Positions 1-7,963 of a DNA stretch of 64,000 nucleotides are shown here, one piece after another. The stretch is from Agrobacterium rubi TR3 = NBRC 13261 (lineage in GTDB: Bacteria; Pseudomonadota; Alphaproteobacteria; Rhizobiales; Rhizobiaceae). Position 1 is the first letter of the stretch, and every line of letters starts with the position of its first letter. A program made the position numbers and the translations under genes. Below the pieces are notes generated by a model. It was not told the DNA's origin. It saw nothing but the letters and a program-made list of their open reading frames with translations, and did not search any database. Location of the stretch: positions 62,001 to 126,000 of the forward strand of contig NZ_BBJU01000012.1 of the NCBI RefSeq assembly GCF_000739935.1. The letters are read 5' to 3'.

Positions 1-120
1 CTGCGCTGGCGTGCTGCCGACGAAACGCGCTGCCTCGACCTGGCCCTTCAGCCGCTCATCGGCAAGATCGGCCCTGAAGACGTTCAGGCGGCGGTCTAGG
101 TTGGTGTCTGCAAGCGTCAT
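1..120 (-). CDS. N-terminus of a probable NlpC/P60 (C40) peptidase, cut by window edge
   Basis: Only the first 40 codons lie in the window; the gene runs off its left edge. The translation begins MTLADTNLDRRLNVFRADLA and continues with an EAARFVGSTPAQ-like stretch. This resembles the start of rhizobial NlpC/P60 proteins with an SH3-like domain (a DRRLxxxRxDLAD opening followed by RFVxG), which are predicted cell-wall hydrolases. No catalytic residues can be seen, so the product is inferred from the N-terminus alone. A GGGA ribosome-binding site sits about 9 bases before the ATG. The gene lies 18 bases after the MarR gene on the same strand and is probably cotranscribed with it. Confidence 0.5.
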   Translation of the reverse strand, partial: MTLADTNLDRRLNVFRADLADERLKGQVEAARFVGSTPAQ

Positions 121-138
121 CGTGTTTCGTCCCATACC

Positions 139-483
139 CTAAGCTTTGCGCGCCTGATCGATAATCAAATCGCCGAATTTTTCCAGATAAAGCGCACCCG
201 ATACGGTTCTTTTTATGACGACGTTGCGGCGGTCGCGAGGGTCGCGCTCTCGCTCCACGAGGCCCATGGCACCCATACTGTCCAGCGCCCGAGTGATGAC
301 GGGTTTGGTGACGCCGAGTACCTGTGCCAAGCCTCGCACGGTGTGCGGTGGCGGCACGAGATAGATGTGAAGCAGGATGGCCATCTGCCGCGCGGTCAGA
401 TCGGGCGCGTCCTCTTCAACTTGCGCCAGCACAACCCGGTGCCACAGGCTCAGCGCTTGCGATGGGGACAATTCGACAGGCAC
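139..483 (-). CDS. MarR-family transcriptional regulator
   Basis: A winged-helix DNA-binding protein of about 114 residues. The core runs from ELSPSQALSLWHRVVLAQ through the recognition-helix part LGVTKPVITRALDSMGAMG to the wing RERDPRDRRNVVIKRT, typical of MarR. The open frame extends upstream to 675, but that extension reads like non-coding DNA and contains several perfect inverted repeats. A GTG at 481-483 has a GGAG ribosome-binding site six bases upstream, so it is chosen as the start. An alternative is a frameshifted N-terminus: an MRENRPPEDQPN stretch sits in the neighbouring frame just upstream. The ligand and targets are unknown. The gene is followed by the partial C40 peptidase gene. 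Confidence 0.75.
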   Translation of the reverse strand: MPVELSPSQALSLWHRVVLAQVEEDAPDLTARQMAILLHIYLVPPPHTVRGLAQVLGVTKPVITRALDSMGAMGLVERERDPRDRRNVVIKRTVSGALYLEKFGDLIIDQARKA

Positions 484-557
484 GTCCGGCTCCGTTCGGT
501 TGGTCTTCAGGCGGTCGGTTTTCCCGCATCTTCGCGCAAACCGGTGAATAAAAACAA

Positions 558-619
558 AACTGCCGCCAACCCGACGGCATGTCGGTGATGACGGCAGTTG
601 AAAGCTCTTTGAGAGCTTT
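558..619 (-). promoter_or_regulatory. Nested inverted repeats upstream of the MarR gene
   Basis: Two adjacent perfect palindromes precede the chosen MarR start. The first pairs AACTGCCG with CGGCAGTT and encloses a second repeat, CCGAC with GTCGG around GGCAT. The next is AAAGCTCT-ttg-AGAGCTTT. They may be autoregulatory operators, as MarR proteins often bind palindromes near their own promoter, or 5' leader hairpins. The role is inferred; only the symmetry is seen. Confidence 0.45.
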
Positions 620-713
620 GTGTCCCCTCTGGACTTGAAGACAACCATGCATGAAGCATGCCAGTTGAAATTCAAATCGAAACATCAGCAAATTCAGCCA
701 TCGAAAAACGATA

Positions 714-741
714 AAGCCCCGGCACGATGATGCCGGGGCTT
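714..741 (-). terminator. Intrinsic terminator after the DUF475 gene
   Basis: A perfect 11-bp stem (AAGCCCCGGCA with TGCCGGGGCTT) around a 6-base loop. Read on the minus strand it is followed by TTTATCGTTTTT. It lies about 80 bases past the stop of the DUF475 gene. Confidence 0.8.
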
Positions 742-820
742 AATTTTTAATCGCTTATAAGCAAATCGCTTCAATTTAAGCCGTTCGTCCATTGAAAGGA
801 CAAGAGGCCAAAAATAGAGC

Positions 821-1927
821 TTATGCGACGGGTCCGTGGCCGGATGCCGTTTCGCGGGCTCGTTCGCGCTTGTTGTAGCGGATCGACGACCACAGCGAGA
901 TACCGATGAGGGTCGCGCCGCCTAGACCGGTGATGACTTCCGGAATGTGGACGAGGCTTTGGACATACATGATGACCGAGAGGATGAGGATGGCATAGAA
1001 GGCACCATGCTCGAGATAGCGGTATTCCGCCAGCGTTCCCTTTTCGACCAGCATGATGGTCATCGAGCGCACATACATGGCACCGATACCAAGACCGATG
1101 GCGATGATAAAGAGGTTGGAGGTCAGTGCGAAGGCACCGATGACGCCATCGAAGGAGAAGCTGGCATCCAGCACTTCGAGGTACAGGAACGCGCCGAAGC
1201 CGCCCTTTGCCGCACCTTCCAGCACCTGCTGGCTGCGGTCCAGAATGCCGCCGAGAACTTCGACCAGAAGGAAGGTCAGCAGACCCCAGATCGCAGAACT
1301 GAAGAAGACATTGGCTGCTTCCGGTCCCAGTGCTGGATTGTCGCTACCGGCGATGATGCGCGAAAAGACCAGCATGACGATGAGAACGAAGGCGATCTCG
1401 ATGCCCTTGATGGAGGAATAGGTCGCGATCTTCTCTTCGAACCAGCGTACCCAGTGAACCTCTTTTTCGTGGTCGAAAAAGAAGCTGAGACCCACCATCA
1501 TCAGGAAGGTGCCGCCAAAGGCTGCGATCGGCAGATGCGCGTCCTTCATGATCTGCGCATAGCGATCCGGCTCGGTCGCGGCCATAACCATGGCAGTCCA
1601 CGGACCGACATTGGCCGCGATGACGACGATGAGCAACGGGAAGACGATACGCATGCCGAACACGGCAATGAGAATGCCCCAGGTCAGAAAGCGATGCTGC
1701 CATTCCGGCGTCATGTCTTTCAGCTTGTTGGCGTTGACGATGGCGTTATCGAAGGACAACGATATCTCAAGCACGGCCAGAACAGCACAGATGAAGAAGA
1801 TCGTGGCCGTACCGCTGACGGTACCGGTCATCTGCCAGCCGAGATAGCCGCCAAGGATGAGGCCGACGACCGTGACGATAAAGGCCCATTTGAAATAGGT
1901 GAGTGTGGATTTTGTTGTCGGTGTCAT
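821..1927 (-). CDS. DUF475 / TerC-like integral membrane protein, putative metal exporter
   Basis: A polytopic membrane protein of 368 residues. It carries two related acidic membrane motifs: LEISLSFDNAIVNA near residues 54-67 and LEVLDASFSFDGVIGA about two thirds along. This duplicated FDN/FDG signature is that of the DUF475/TerC superfamily, whose characterised members export or handle metal ions such as manganese. The substrate here is inference. Two starts are possible; the ATG at 1925-1927 is preferred because AGGGAG lies seven bases upstream, while the GTG directly before it is too close. A strong terminator follows. The transcript would have an unusually long, hairpin-rich leader (separate entry), which suggests RNA-level control. 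Confidence 0.8.
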   Translation of the reverse strand: MTPTTKSTLTYFKWAFIVTVVGLILGGYLGWQMTGTVSGTATIFFICAVLAVLEISLSFDNAIVNANKLKDMTPEWQHRFLTWGILIAVFGMRIVFPLLIVVIAANVGPWTAMVMAATEPDRYAQIMKDAHLPIAAFGGTFLMMVGLSFFFDHEKEVHWVRWFEEKIATYSSIKGIEIAFVLIVMLVFSRIIAGSDNPALGPEAANVFFSSAIWGLLTFLLVEVLGGILDRSQQVLEGAAKGGFGAFLYLEVLDASFSFDGVIGAFALTSNLFIIAIGLGIGAMYVRSMTIMLVEKGTLAEYRYLEHGAFYAILILSVIMYVQSLVHIPEVITGLGGATLIGISLWSSIRYNKRERARETASGHGPVA

Positions 1928-2289
1928 CACAGGTCTCCCTTGCGCGCTGGGCGAGCGGGAAAACGGGGATCAGGCATGGCACAAAGCGCACGCATGGAAT
2001 GCATGGTCAGATTTTTCATGGGTTTAAATCCGCCGGCGTCATAAGCAGGCGGTACCGACATCGCGAGAGCGCCGTAAAACTCTCGCCAGAGGGGCCCGGC
2101 ACCAAAGTTCGGTTCCCAAGTCCCGATGTCAGGGGATTGGGAATGCCTTTGTTAGTCTCTCAAGTTCGTGATCGCGTCAAGGTGAAAGTTGTCTTTTGCG
2201 GCTTCCGTCTCCAGGTCGAGCTCGCATTTCAGCACTTTTGCAAACAAAAAGTTGCATTGTGCCTGTAAGGATCGCCCAGCAGCGCTGCC
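1928..2289 (-). promoter_or_regulatory. Long structured 5' leader/promoter region of the DUF475 gene
   Basis: This 362-base gap lies between the DMT exporter stop and the DUF475 start. Read on the minus strand it holds a TTGACG -35-like box (2175-2180), then three hairpins: TTCCCAATCCCC with GGGA..TGGGAA (about 2105-2145), GCGAGAG with CTCTCGC (about 2060-2086), and CCGCC with GGCGG (about 2028-2053). About 100 unstructured bases then lead to the start codon. I could not match it to the yybP-ykoY manganese riboswitch core, so the class is unknown. The upstream 100 bases (2180-2289) show no clear element. Confidence 0.4.
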
Positions 2290-3219
2290 CTAGACGAGGT
2301 CCTCTACCGGCGGACGTAACGATTTTGCCTGCCTGCGCTTGAGCGCATTTTCGCGAAAAAAGATGTAGAGACCGGCGAGCACGATCAGCCCGGCACCGAT
2401 GACGATGCTCGTCTGCGGTATGTCGCCGAAAATCAGCCATCCGAAGACCACGGCCCATAGCAGCAGCGTATATTGCAGCGGTGCAACGGTTGCGGCATCG
2501 GCAAGCTTGAGCGCGCGATTGACCAGCACATGCGCTGTCATGGCGACGATACCGAGAAGAGCAAGCAGGAACAGGTCGAAGCTGGAGTGCAACGGCACCC
2601 AGCCCGATGGTGCCAAGGCAATGGCAACGGCACCCGCAAGTGCTGCACCGACAACCTGCCAGAAGGCCAGGACAGTGTCGGGTGTGTTTCTCAGCTGGCG
2701 TCCCGACAGCATCATGAAGGCGAAGGCCGCACTTCCCAGAACCGAAAACAGCGCCGCCGATGTGAGCGACGCGGAGCTGGGCTGAAGAGCGATCAGCACA
2801 CCGACAAAGCCGATGGCAATCGCCGTCCAGCGCCGCCAGCCGACTTTTTCACCCAACAGAAACGGCGAAAGGGCTGCTACATAGATGGGGGCTGCCAGCC
2901 AATAGGTCATGACATCCGCCAGCGGCAGAGCCGCTACGGCAAAGTAGAAACAGAAGAGTTCAGCCGTCGAGAAAAACACGCGCGCCGCCTGCAAGACGGG
3001 ACGCTCGACACGCACGACATTCCGCAACCCCGTCCGCAACAGAATGGGCAGAAGCACAAGGATGGCTGCGGCGCTACGCAACAACACGACCTGGCCGAGG
3101 CTATAGGTGGCGACCAGCCATTTTCCCATTGCATCATTCAAGGCAAACAACAGCATGCCAAGCAACATGACGGCAACGCCCAAACCCGTGGGTGACAGCT
3201 GGCGGAGAAATTTGGGCAT
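2290..3219 (-). CDS. DMT-family (EamA) transporter
   Basis: A membrane protein of 309 residues with about ten hydrophobic segments arranged as two EamA repeats. The first has the typical LFALNDAMGKWLV and RSAAAILVLLP stretches. The second ends in GxxLIVLAGLYIFFRE. Such proteins export amino acids, nucleobases or other small metabolites; the substrate cannot be read from the sequence. The open frame begins at 3288, but the ATG at 3217-3219 (MPKFLRQLSPTG) fits the family and has AGGAG about 11 bases upstream. It is transcribed toward the DUF475 gene but is separated from it by the long leader, so it is probably an independent unit. Confidence 0.8.
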   Translation of the reverse strand: MPKFLRQLSPTGLGVAVMLLGMLLFALNDAMGKWLVATYSLGQVVLLRSAAAILVLLPILLRTGLRNVVRVERPVLQAARVFFSTAELFCFYFAVAALPLADVMTYWLAAPIYVAALSPFLLGEKVGWRRWTAIAIGFVGVLIALQPSSASLTSAALFSVLGSAAFAFMMLSGRQLRNTPDTVLAFWQVVGAALAGAVAIALAPSGWVPLHSSFDLFLLALLGIVAMTAHVLVNRALKLADAATVAPLQYTLLLWAVVFGWLIFGDIPQTSIVIGAGLIVLAGLYIFFRENALKRRQAKSLRPPVEDLV

Positions 3220-3349
3220 GTGTTTGTAAACTCCTGGACAGCCTTGATTCTGCAAGCATCCACGCCAAGTCAAGCCCATCGAAAACACACTTTAGAGCAC
3301 ACGCAGGTTCTACCCCGAAAAAACGGCGACATCGTCTGCCGCAATAACC

Positions 3350-4234
3350 TCATGCGGAAAATATCTGCCGTTCGCGAGTGACGATGTCCTGCAGAAACTG
3401 CACGACGGTTCTGACCCGCGCGAGCTGGCGGGCGTTTTCATGAAAAGCGGTCCAGTAGGACCGGCGGATCATGACATCGGGCAGGATGCGTATGAGGTCC
3501 TGATCATTGCGGGCAATGTAATCGTGCAGGATGCCGATGCCCGCACCAGAGCGCACGGCCTCGGTCTGGCCGATGGCGCTGGATATTTCGAAGCTCGCAT
3601 TCCAATCGCGCATGATTTCGCCGGTGTAGTTCAACGACGGCGAAAAGATGAGATCTTCAACATAACCGATCCGGCGATGCAGTTTGAGCGCCTCGACAGT
3701 TTCAGGCGTCCCATTCTCGCTCAGGTAGGATTTCGAAGCGTAGAGACCCAGCGAATAATCTGTCAGTTTGGATAAGACCAGCCTGCCCTGCTCGGGCCTC
3801 TCAATCGTTATGGCAATGTCCGCTTCGCGCTGAGACAGCGAAAAAGAGCGGGGCACCGGAACAAGCTCGATCTTGAGTTCTGGATGTAGCGATATCAGCG
3901 CGCCGAGGCGTGGTGCCAGAAACGAAACACCAAAACCGTCAGGGGCACCGATCCTCACGGTTCCGCTGATCGCGGCATCGCTGCGTCCAAGACTTGCCTG
4001 AACCGCCAGCATCTCGGCTTCCATACGTTCTGCCGATATCAGAAAACGACCACCATCTTCCGTCAATTCACAGCCGTTGGTGCGGCGGGTAAAAAGCCGG
4101 GTCTTGAGTGCTTCCTCCAGGGATGTCAGCCGCCGGGACAATGTCGCGTGGTTCAGGCCGAGACGTTTCGAGGCCGCAAGGATTTGGCCCGTGCGCGCAA
4201 CAGCAAGGAAGATGCGGACGTCATCCCAGTTCAT
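3350..4234 (-). CDS. LysR-family transcriptional regulator
   Basis: A 294-residue LysR protein. Residues 1-60 form the winged helix-turn-helix, with ILAASKRLGLNHATLSRRLT as the DNA-reading part and LEEALKTRLFTRR as the family dimer-linker start. The remainder is the periplasmic-binding-protein-like effector domain. Its ATG overlaps the TGA of the upstream monooxygenase-like gene (ATGA), so the two are translationally coupled. They are divergent from mmsA, the arrangement LysR regulators often use to control a neighbour. The HTH with LNHATLSRR resembles the LysR subgroup of single-gene pathway regulators. Effector and targets are unknown. Confidence 0.88.
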   Translation of the reverse strand: MNWDDVRIFLAVARTGQILAASKRLGLNHATLSRRLTSLEEALKTRLFTRRTNGCELTEDGGRFLISAERMEAEMLAVQASLGRSDAAISGTVRIGAPDGFGVSFLAPRLGALISLHPELKIELVPVPRSFSLSQREADIAITIERPEQGRLVLSKLTDYSLGLYASKSYLSENGTPETVEALKLHRRIGYVEDLIFSPSLNYTGEIMRDWNASFEISSAIGQTEAVRSGAGIGILHDYIARNDQDLIRILPDVMIRRSYWTAFHENARQLARVRTVVQFLQDIVTRERQIFSA

Positions 4235-4545
4235 GGCTTGCTACGCAAAATTACGGGTTCCACATCGGTCAACGTGAGCGACGTCACCATTGCCGCCGTG
4301 GCTGCCTTGTATTTGAGAAAATGTGGCGTCTTTAAATGGGCCTCATAGGCCGCAGGGCTGGCGTAGATTTCAAGGATACGGATTTTTTGCGGGCAATCCT
4401 TTATTGCAACAGCATTCAACGAGATCACGCCTTCTTCCAGACGGACCGACGCCTCGATTTCCTCGGCCAGCAATTCGCGATAGGCATCCAGATGAAGCGG
4501 ATCGATTTCGATGTCCGCCATTCTGACGACAAGGTCTTGATTCAT
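4231..4545 (-). CDS. Antibiotic biosynthesis monooxygenase-domain (ABM) protein
   Basis: A small protein of 104 residues with the ferredoxin-like ABM fold: a first strand DLVVRMADIEIDP, a helix with YRELLAEEIEASVRLEEGVISLNA, then ILEIYASPAAYEAHLKTPHFLKYK. This order is typical of YgiN-type quinol monooxygenases and related dimeric enzymes. Substrate unknown. The open frame starts at 4572, but ATG 4543-4545 (MNQDLVVRM) has an AGAG-type site about nine bases upstream and fits the fold better. The stop overlaps the LysR start. The pair may handle a reactive aldehyde or quinone, but this is only inference. Confidence 0.75.
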   Translation of the reverse strand: MNQDLVVRMADIEIDPLHLDAYRELLAEEIEASVRLEEGVISLNAVAIKDCPQKIRILEIYASPAAYEAHLKTPHFLKYKAATAAMVTSLTLTDVEPVILRSKP

Positions 4546-4637
4546 CGATTTGCTCTCTGTTCGGTTATCCATCGACGCATGAGCGTCCAGCCTTGGACTT
4601 TAATTTACGCACAACGGCTTCTTATGTCAGCTCATTG

Positions 4638-4649
4638 ATTTGTACAAAT
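4638..4649. promoter_or_regulatory. Perfect 12-bp palindrome in the abm-lysR / mmsA divergent promoter region
   Basis: ATTTGTACAAAT is perfectly symmetric and lies 45-56 bases before the mmsA start codon, between the two divergent units. It is a candidate operator for the adjacent LysR protein or another regulator. LysR sites usually contain T-N11-A, which this does not strictly match. Confidence 0.35.
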
Positions 4650-4693
4650 TGAAGTGCAATGGTTTGCCATCAGAAAAATCAGGAGGAACATCC

Positions 4694-6190
4694 ATGAAAC
4701 AGATCGGTCATTTCATTGACGGCAAGCAGGTGGCTGGTACCAGCGGTCGCACATCCAATGTCTACAATCCGGCAACCGGAGAAGTGCAGGCAACGCTTTC
4801 TCTGGCAAGCGATGCGGAAATTCTGGCCGCCGTTGAAAGCGCCAAGGCTGCGCAGCCGAAGTGGGCGGCCACCAATCCGCAGCGCCGGGCGCGCGTGTTC
4901 TTCAAATTCGTTGAGCTGCTCAACCAGAACATGGACGAGCTGGCAACGCTGCTCTCCAGCGAGCATGGCAAGACGGTCGAGGATTCCAAGGGCGATATCA
5001 TTCGCGGACTTGAAGTCTGCGAATTCGTCTGTGGCATTCCGCATCTCTCCAAGGGCGAGTTTACCGAAGGTGCGGGTCCTGCCATCGATATGTATTCCAT
5101 CCGCCAGCCTGTCGGCATCGGCGCTGGCATTACGCCGTTCAACTTCCCCGGCATGATCCCGATGTGGATGTTTGCGCCAGCCATTGCCTGCGGCAACGCC
5201 TTCATCCTCAAGCCTTCCGAGCGCGATCCATCGCTCCCGATCCGTCTTGCAGAACTGATGATAGAAGCTGGTCTTCCCGCTGGCATCCTCAATGTCATCA
5301 ATGGCGACAAAAGCGCGGTTGACGGCATTCTGACCAACCCGGATATTGGCGCGATCTCGTTTGTCGGCTCCACACCGATCGCCCGCTATGTGTATGGCAC
5401 AGCAGCGATGAACGGCAAGCGCGCACAGTGCTTCGGTGGTGCCAAGAACCACATGATCATCATGCCGGATGCCGATCTCGATCAGGCCGTCAGCGCCTTG
5501 ATGGGTGCCGGTTATGGTTCCGCTGGCGAGCGCTGCATGGCGGTGTCCGTTGCCGTTCCCGTGGGCGAAGAGACGGCGAACCGTCTGGTCGAAAAGCTCA
5601 TTCCACAGATCGAAGCACTGAAAATCGGCCCTTATACCGATGACAAGGCTGACATGGGTCCGCTGGTCACCAAGGAAGCTCAGACCCGCGTTCAAGGCTT
5701 GATCGATAGCGGTGTGGAACAGGGTGCGAAGCTGCTGGTCGATGGCCGCAATTTCAAGCTTCAGGGCTATGAAGACGGCTATTTCGTTGGCGGCTGCCTG
5801 TTCGACAACGTGACTACCGACATGGATATCTACAAGCAGGAAATTTTCGGGCCGGTTCTCTCTGTCGTTCGCGCCAAGAACTACGAAGATGCGCTCGACC
5901 TGCCGATGAAGCATGAGTATGGCAACGGTGTTGCGATCTTCACCCGCGATGGTGATGCCGCCCGTGATTTTGCCAGCCGCATCAATATCGGCATGATCGG
6001 CATCAACGTGCCGATCCCGGTTCCCTTGGCCTACCACTCCTTCGGCGGCTGGAAGGCTTCGAGCTTCGGCGATCTCAACCAGCACGGCACGGATTCGATC
6101 AAGTTCTGGACGAAGACCAAGACGGTCACGGCCCGCTGGCCTTCCGGCATCAAGAGCGGTGCGGAATTCGTCATGCCGACGATGAAGTAA
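4694..6190 (+). CDS. mmsA: CoA-acylating methylmalonate-semialdehyde dehydrogenase
   Basis: An aldehyde dehydrogenase of 498 residues. The catalytic cysteine is C281 in GSAGERCMAVS. The cofactor region has TPFNFPGMIPMWM (147-159) and FVGSTPIARYVY (223-234). The motif FGGAKNHMIIMPDAD replaces the usual glutamate-bearing loop and marks the CoA-dependent MMSDH subfamily. These enzymes convert methylmalonate semialdehyde to propionyl-CoA and malonate semialdehyde to acetyl-CoA, in valine, beta-alanine or inositol catabolism. The ATG at 4694 has an AGGAGG site eight bases upstream; an upstream in-frame ATG at 4640 is rejected. A strong terminator follows. Confidence 0.95.
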   Translation: MKQIGHFIDGKQVAGTSGRTSNVYNPATGEVQATLSLASDAEILAAVESAKAAQPKWAATNPQRRARVFFKFVELLNQNMDELATLLSSEHGKTVEDSKGDIIRGLEVCEFVCGIPHLSKGEFTEGAGPAIDMYSIRQPVGIGAGITPFNFPGMIPMWMFAPAIACGNAFILKPSERDPSLPIRLAELMIEAGLPAGILNVINGDKSAVDGILTNPDIGAISFVGSTPIARYVYGTAAMNGKRAQCFGGAKNHMIIMPDADLDQAVSALMGAGYGSAGERCMAVSVAVPVGEETANRLVEKLIPQIEALKIGPYTDDKADMGPLVTKEAQTRVQGLIDSGVEQGAKLLVDGRNFKLQGYEDGYFVGGCLFDNVTTDMDIYKQEIFGPVLSVVRAKNYEDALDLPMKHEYGNGVAIFTRDGDAARDFASRINIGMIGINVPIPVPLAYHSFGGWKASSFGDLNQHGTDSIKFWTKTKTVTARWPSGIKSGAEFVMPTMK

Positions 6191-6208
6191 CACCGACTGA
6201 GATACCAG

Positions 6209-6238
6209 GCGCCCTCAATTCGTTGAGGGCGCTTTTTA
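6209..6238 (+). terminator. Intrinsic terminator of mmsA
   Basis: GCGCCCTCAA with TTGAGGGCGC around four bases, followed by TTTTTATT, 18 bases after the mmsA stop. It separates mmsA from the convergent upp gene. Confidence 0.9.
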
Positions 6239-6242
6239 TTGT

Positions 6243-6872
6243 TTATTTCGTACCGTACATGCGATCGCCCGCGTCACCCAGACCGGGCATGATGTAACCC
6301 TGCTCATTGAGATGGCTGTCGATGGCAGCGGTGTAGATGGGCACATCCGGGTGTGCTTCGCGGAAGTTCTTGATACCCTCAGGTGCGGCAAGCAGGCACA
6401 GGAAACGCATGTTCTTGGCGCCGCGCTCTTTCAGCTTTTCGACGGCCGCAATCGAGGAATTGCCGGTTGCCAGCATGGGGTCCACGACGATGGTAAGGCG
6501 GGCATCGAGGTTCTCAGGCGCCTTGAAATAGTATTCCACCGCCTCCAGCGTATCGTGGTCACGATAGACGCCGACATGCGAAACGCGAGCGGACGGCACC
6601 AGCTCAAGCATTCCCTCTAAAAGACCATTGCCGGCGCGCAGAATGGAGGCGAAAACCAGTTTCTTGCCTTCCAGCACGGGCGCCTCGATGGTCTGCATCG
6701 GCGTTTCGATGGTCTGCATCGTCATTTCCAGATCCCGCGTTACTTCGTAACACAGCAAGGTTGAAATTTCGCGCAGCAGACGCCGGAAACCGGCAGTCGA
6801 CGTTTCCTTCTTGCGCATGATGGTGAGTTTGTGCTGCACGAGGGGATGAGCGATAACGGTGACGCCGTCCAT
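6243..6872 (-). CDS. upp: Uracil phosphoribosyltransferase
   Basis: 209 residues, the normal length. It converts uracil and PRPP to UMP in pyrimidine salvage. The PRPP-binding motif is [12 protein letters not shown] at residues 129-140, the [12 protein letters not shown] loop is at 77-88, and the uracil-binding end [13 protein letters not shown] closes the protein. The start [16 protein letters not shown] matches the family. It lies 101 bases downstream of add on the same strand and is probably the last gene of a deoB-add-upp salvage unit. Odd detail: residues 52-65 contain a near-perfect repeat, MQTIETP then MQTIEAP, also visible as a 21-base repeat in the DNA. Confidence 0.95.
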   Translation of the reverse strand: MDGVTVIAHPLVQHKLTIMRKKETSTAGFRRLLREISTLLCYEVTRDLEMTMQTIETPMQTIEAPVLEGKKLVFASILRAGNGLLEGMLELVPSARVSHVGVYRDHDTLEAVEYYFKAPENLDARLTIVVDPMLATGNSSIAAVEKLKERGAKNMRFLCLLAAPEGIKNFREAHPDVPIYTAAIDSHLNEQGYIMPGLGDAGDRMYGTK

Positions 6873-6973
6873 GAAGCTGGCCTTTTCTTTTATCTATGAT
6901 GTCTCTGTATTTCACCGAATGAGCGGCTTTCGCAAGACCGGAAGCGCATTTTGCACCTCCGTTCCCGCCCGAT

Positions 6974-7963
6974 TTATGCTGCTTCAGACTGCGCATCCAG
7001 CTTGGCAAGCAGGGTCGCGCGCGTGTCCTCATCCACAAAAGCGGCCTCGATCGAGGTACGGGTCATCGCATTGATCTGCGCATCGCTGAAGCCGAAGGCA
7101 TGGCGGGCGATCTCATACTCCTGCGCCAGCGAGGTGTGGAAGAACGGCGGATCATCCGAACTGATGCAGACGCGCACGCCCGCATCGCGAAGGCGCTTCA
7201 AGGGGTGGCTTTCAAAATCCGGGTAGACGTTGAGTGCAATGTTGGAACCGGGGCAAACCTCCAGCACCGTGCCGAGGTCCACCAGCCGCGCAACCAGTGC
7301 ATCGTCCTCGATGGCGCGCACGCCATGGCCGATCCGCTGCGGTTTGACGAGATCGAGCGCATCCGCCACGCTGAACGCGCCGCAGACTTCGCCCGCATGG
7401 ATGGTGAGCCCAAGCCCGGCATCACGGGCAATATCGAAGGCACGGGCATAATCCGCCACGCGGCCCATGCGCTCTTCGCCTGCCATGTTGAAGCCTGTTA
7501 TTAGCGGGTGCTTGACGCGCGCCGCATATTCCGCAGCGGCAATGACGCTTTCCGGGCCGAAATGGCGCTCGCCTGTCACGATGATGCGGGCTTCGATGCC
7601 GGTCTTTTCCTTGGCCGCCGCAATGCCTGCGGCGATCCCAGAGAGATAGGCATCCGCGCCTAAGCCGATGCGGTCGCCGTGATCGGTCGAAACGATGAGT
7701 TCGCTGTAGATGGTGTTTTCACCGGCCAATTCGGCCAGATAGGTTTCCGCCAAAAGCGCGTAGTCTTCTTCCGTCTTGAATACCTGAGCCACCGCATCAT
7801 AGCAGCGGATGAATTCAGCAAAATCCGTCCAGATGTAAGCGCCATCGCGCAAAAAACCGCTGCTGTCTATGCCGTATTTCTGTGCCTGCTGTGCCACCAG
7901 CGCAGGTGGAGCTGCACCTTCCAGATGGCAATGTATCTCTGCTTTCAACAAATGCGACGTCAC
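6974..7963 (-). CDS. add: Adenosine deaminase
   Basis: 329 residues. Metal ligands H11 and H13 sit in the HCHLEG motif. HAGEVCG provides the third histidine and catalytic glutamate, IGHGVRA a further active-site histidine, and SSDDPPFF the C-terminal aspartates. The enzyme hydrolyses adenosine or deoxyadenosine to inosine compounds; some family members prefer adenine, which cannot be excluded. The start is GTG at 7961-7963, six bases after a GGAG site, and it overlaps the deoB stop (GTGA). Translational coupling to deoB fits a nucleoside salvage role. Confidence 0.9.
   Translation of the reverse strand: MTSHLLKAEIHCHLEGAAPPALVAQQAQKYGIDSSGFLRDGAYIWTDFAEFIRCYDAVAQVFKTEEDYALLAETYLAELAGENTIYSELIVSTDHGDRIGLGADAYLSGIAAGIAAAKEKTGIEARIIVTGERHFGPESVIAAAEYAARVKHPLITGFNMAGEERMGRVADYARAFDIARDAGLGLTIHAGEVCGAFSVADALDLVKPQRIGHGVRAIEDDALVARLVDLGTVLEVCPGSNIALNVYPDFESHPLKRLRDAGVRVCISSDDPPFFHTSLAQEYEIARHAFGFSDAQINAMTRTSIEAAFVDEDTRATLLAKLDAQSEAA

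Noticed and set aside
1928-2180. yybP-ykoY manganese riboswitch
   Set aside because: I could not find the conserved GGGGAGUAG-type core, so only an unclassified leader is reported.
4679-6193. 504-codon open frame antisense to mmsA
   Set aside because: It mirrors mmsA exactly, has low-complexity His/Arg/Asp composition and no family motif; a GC-driven shadow.
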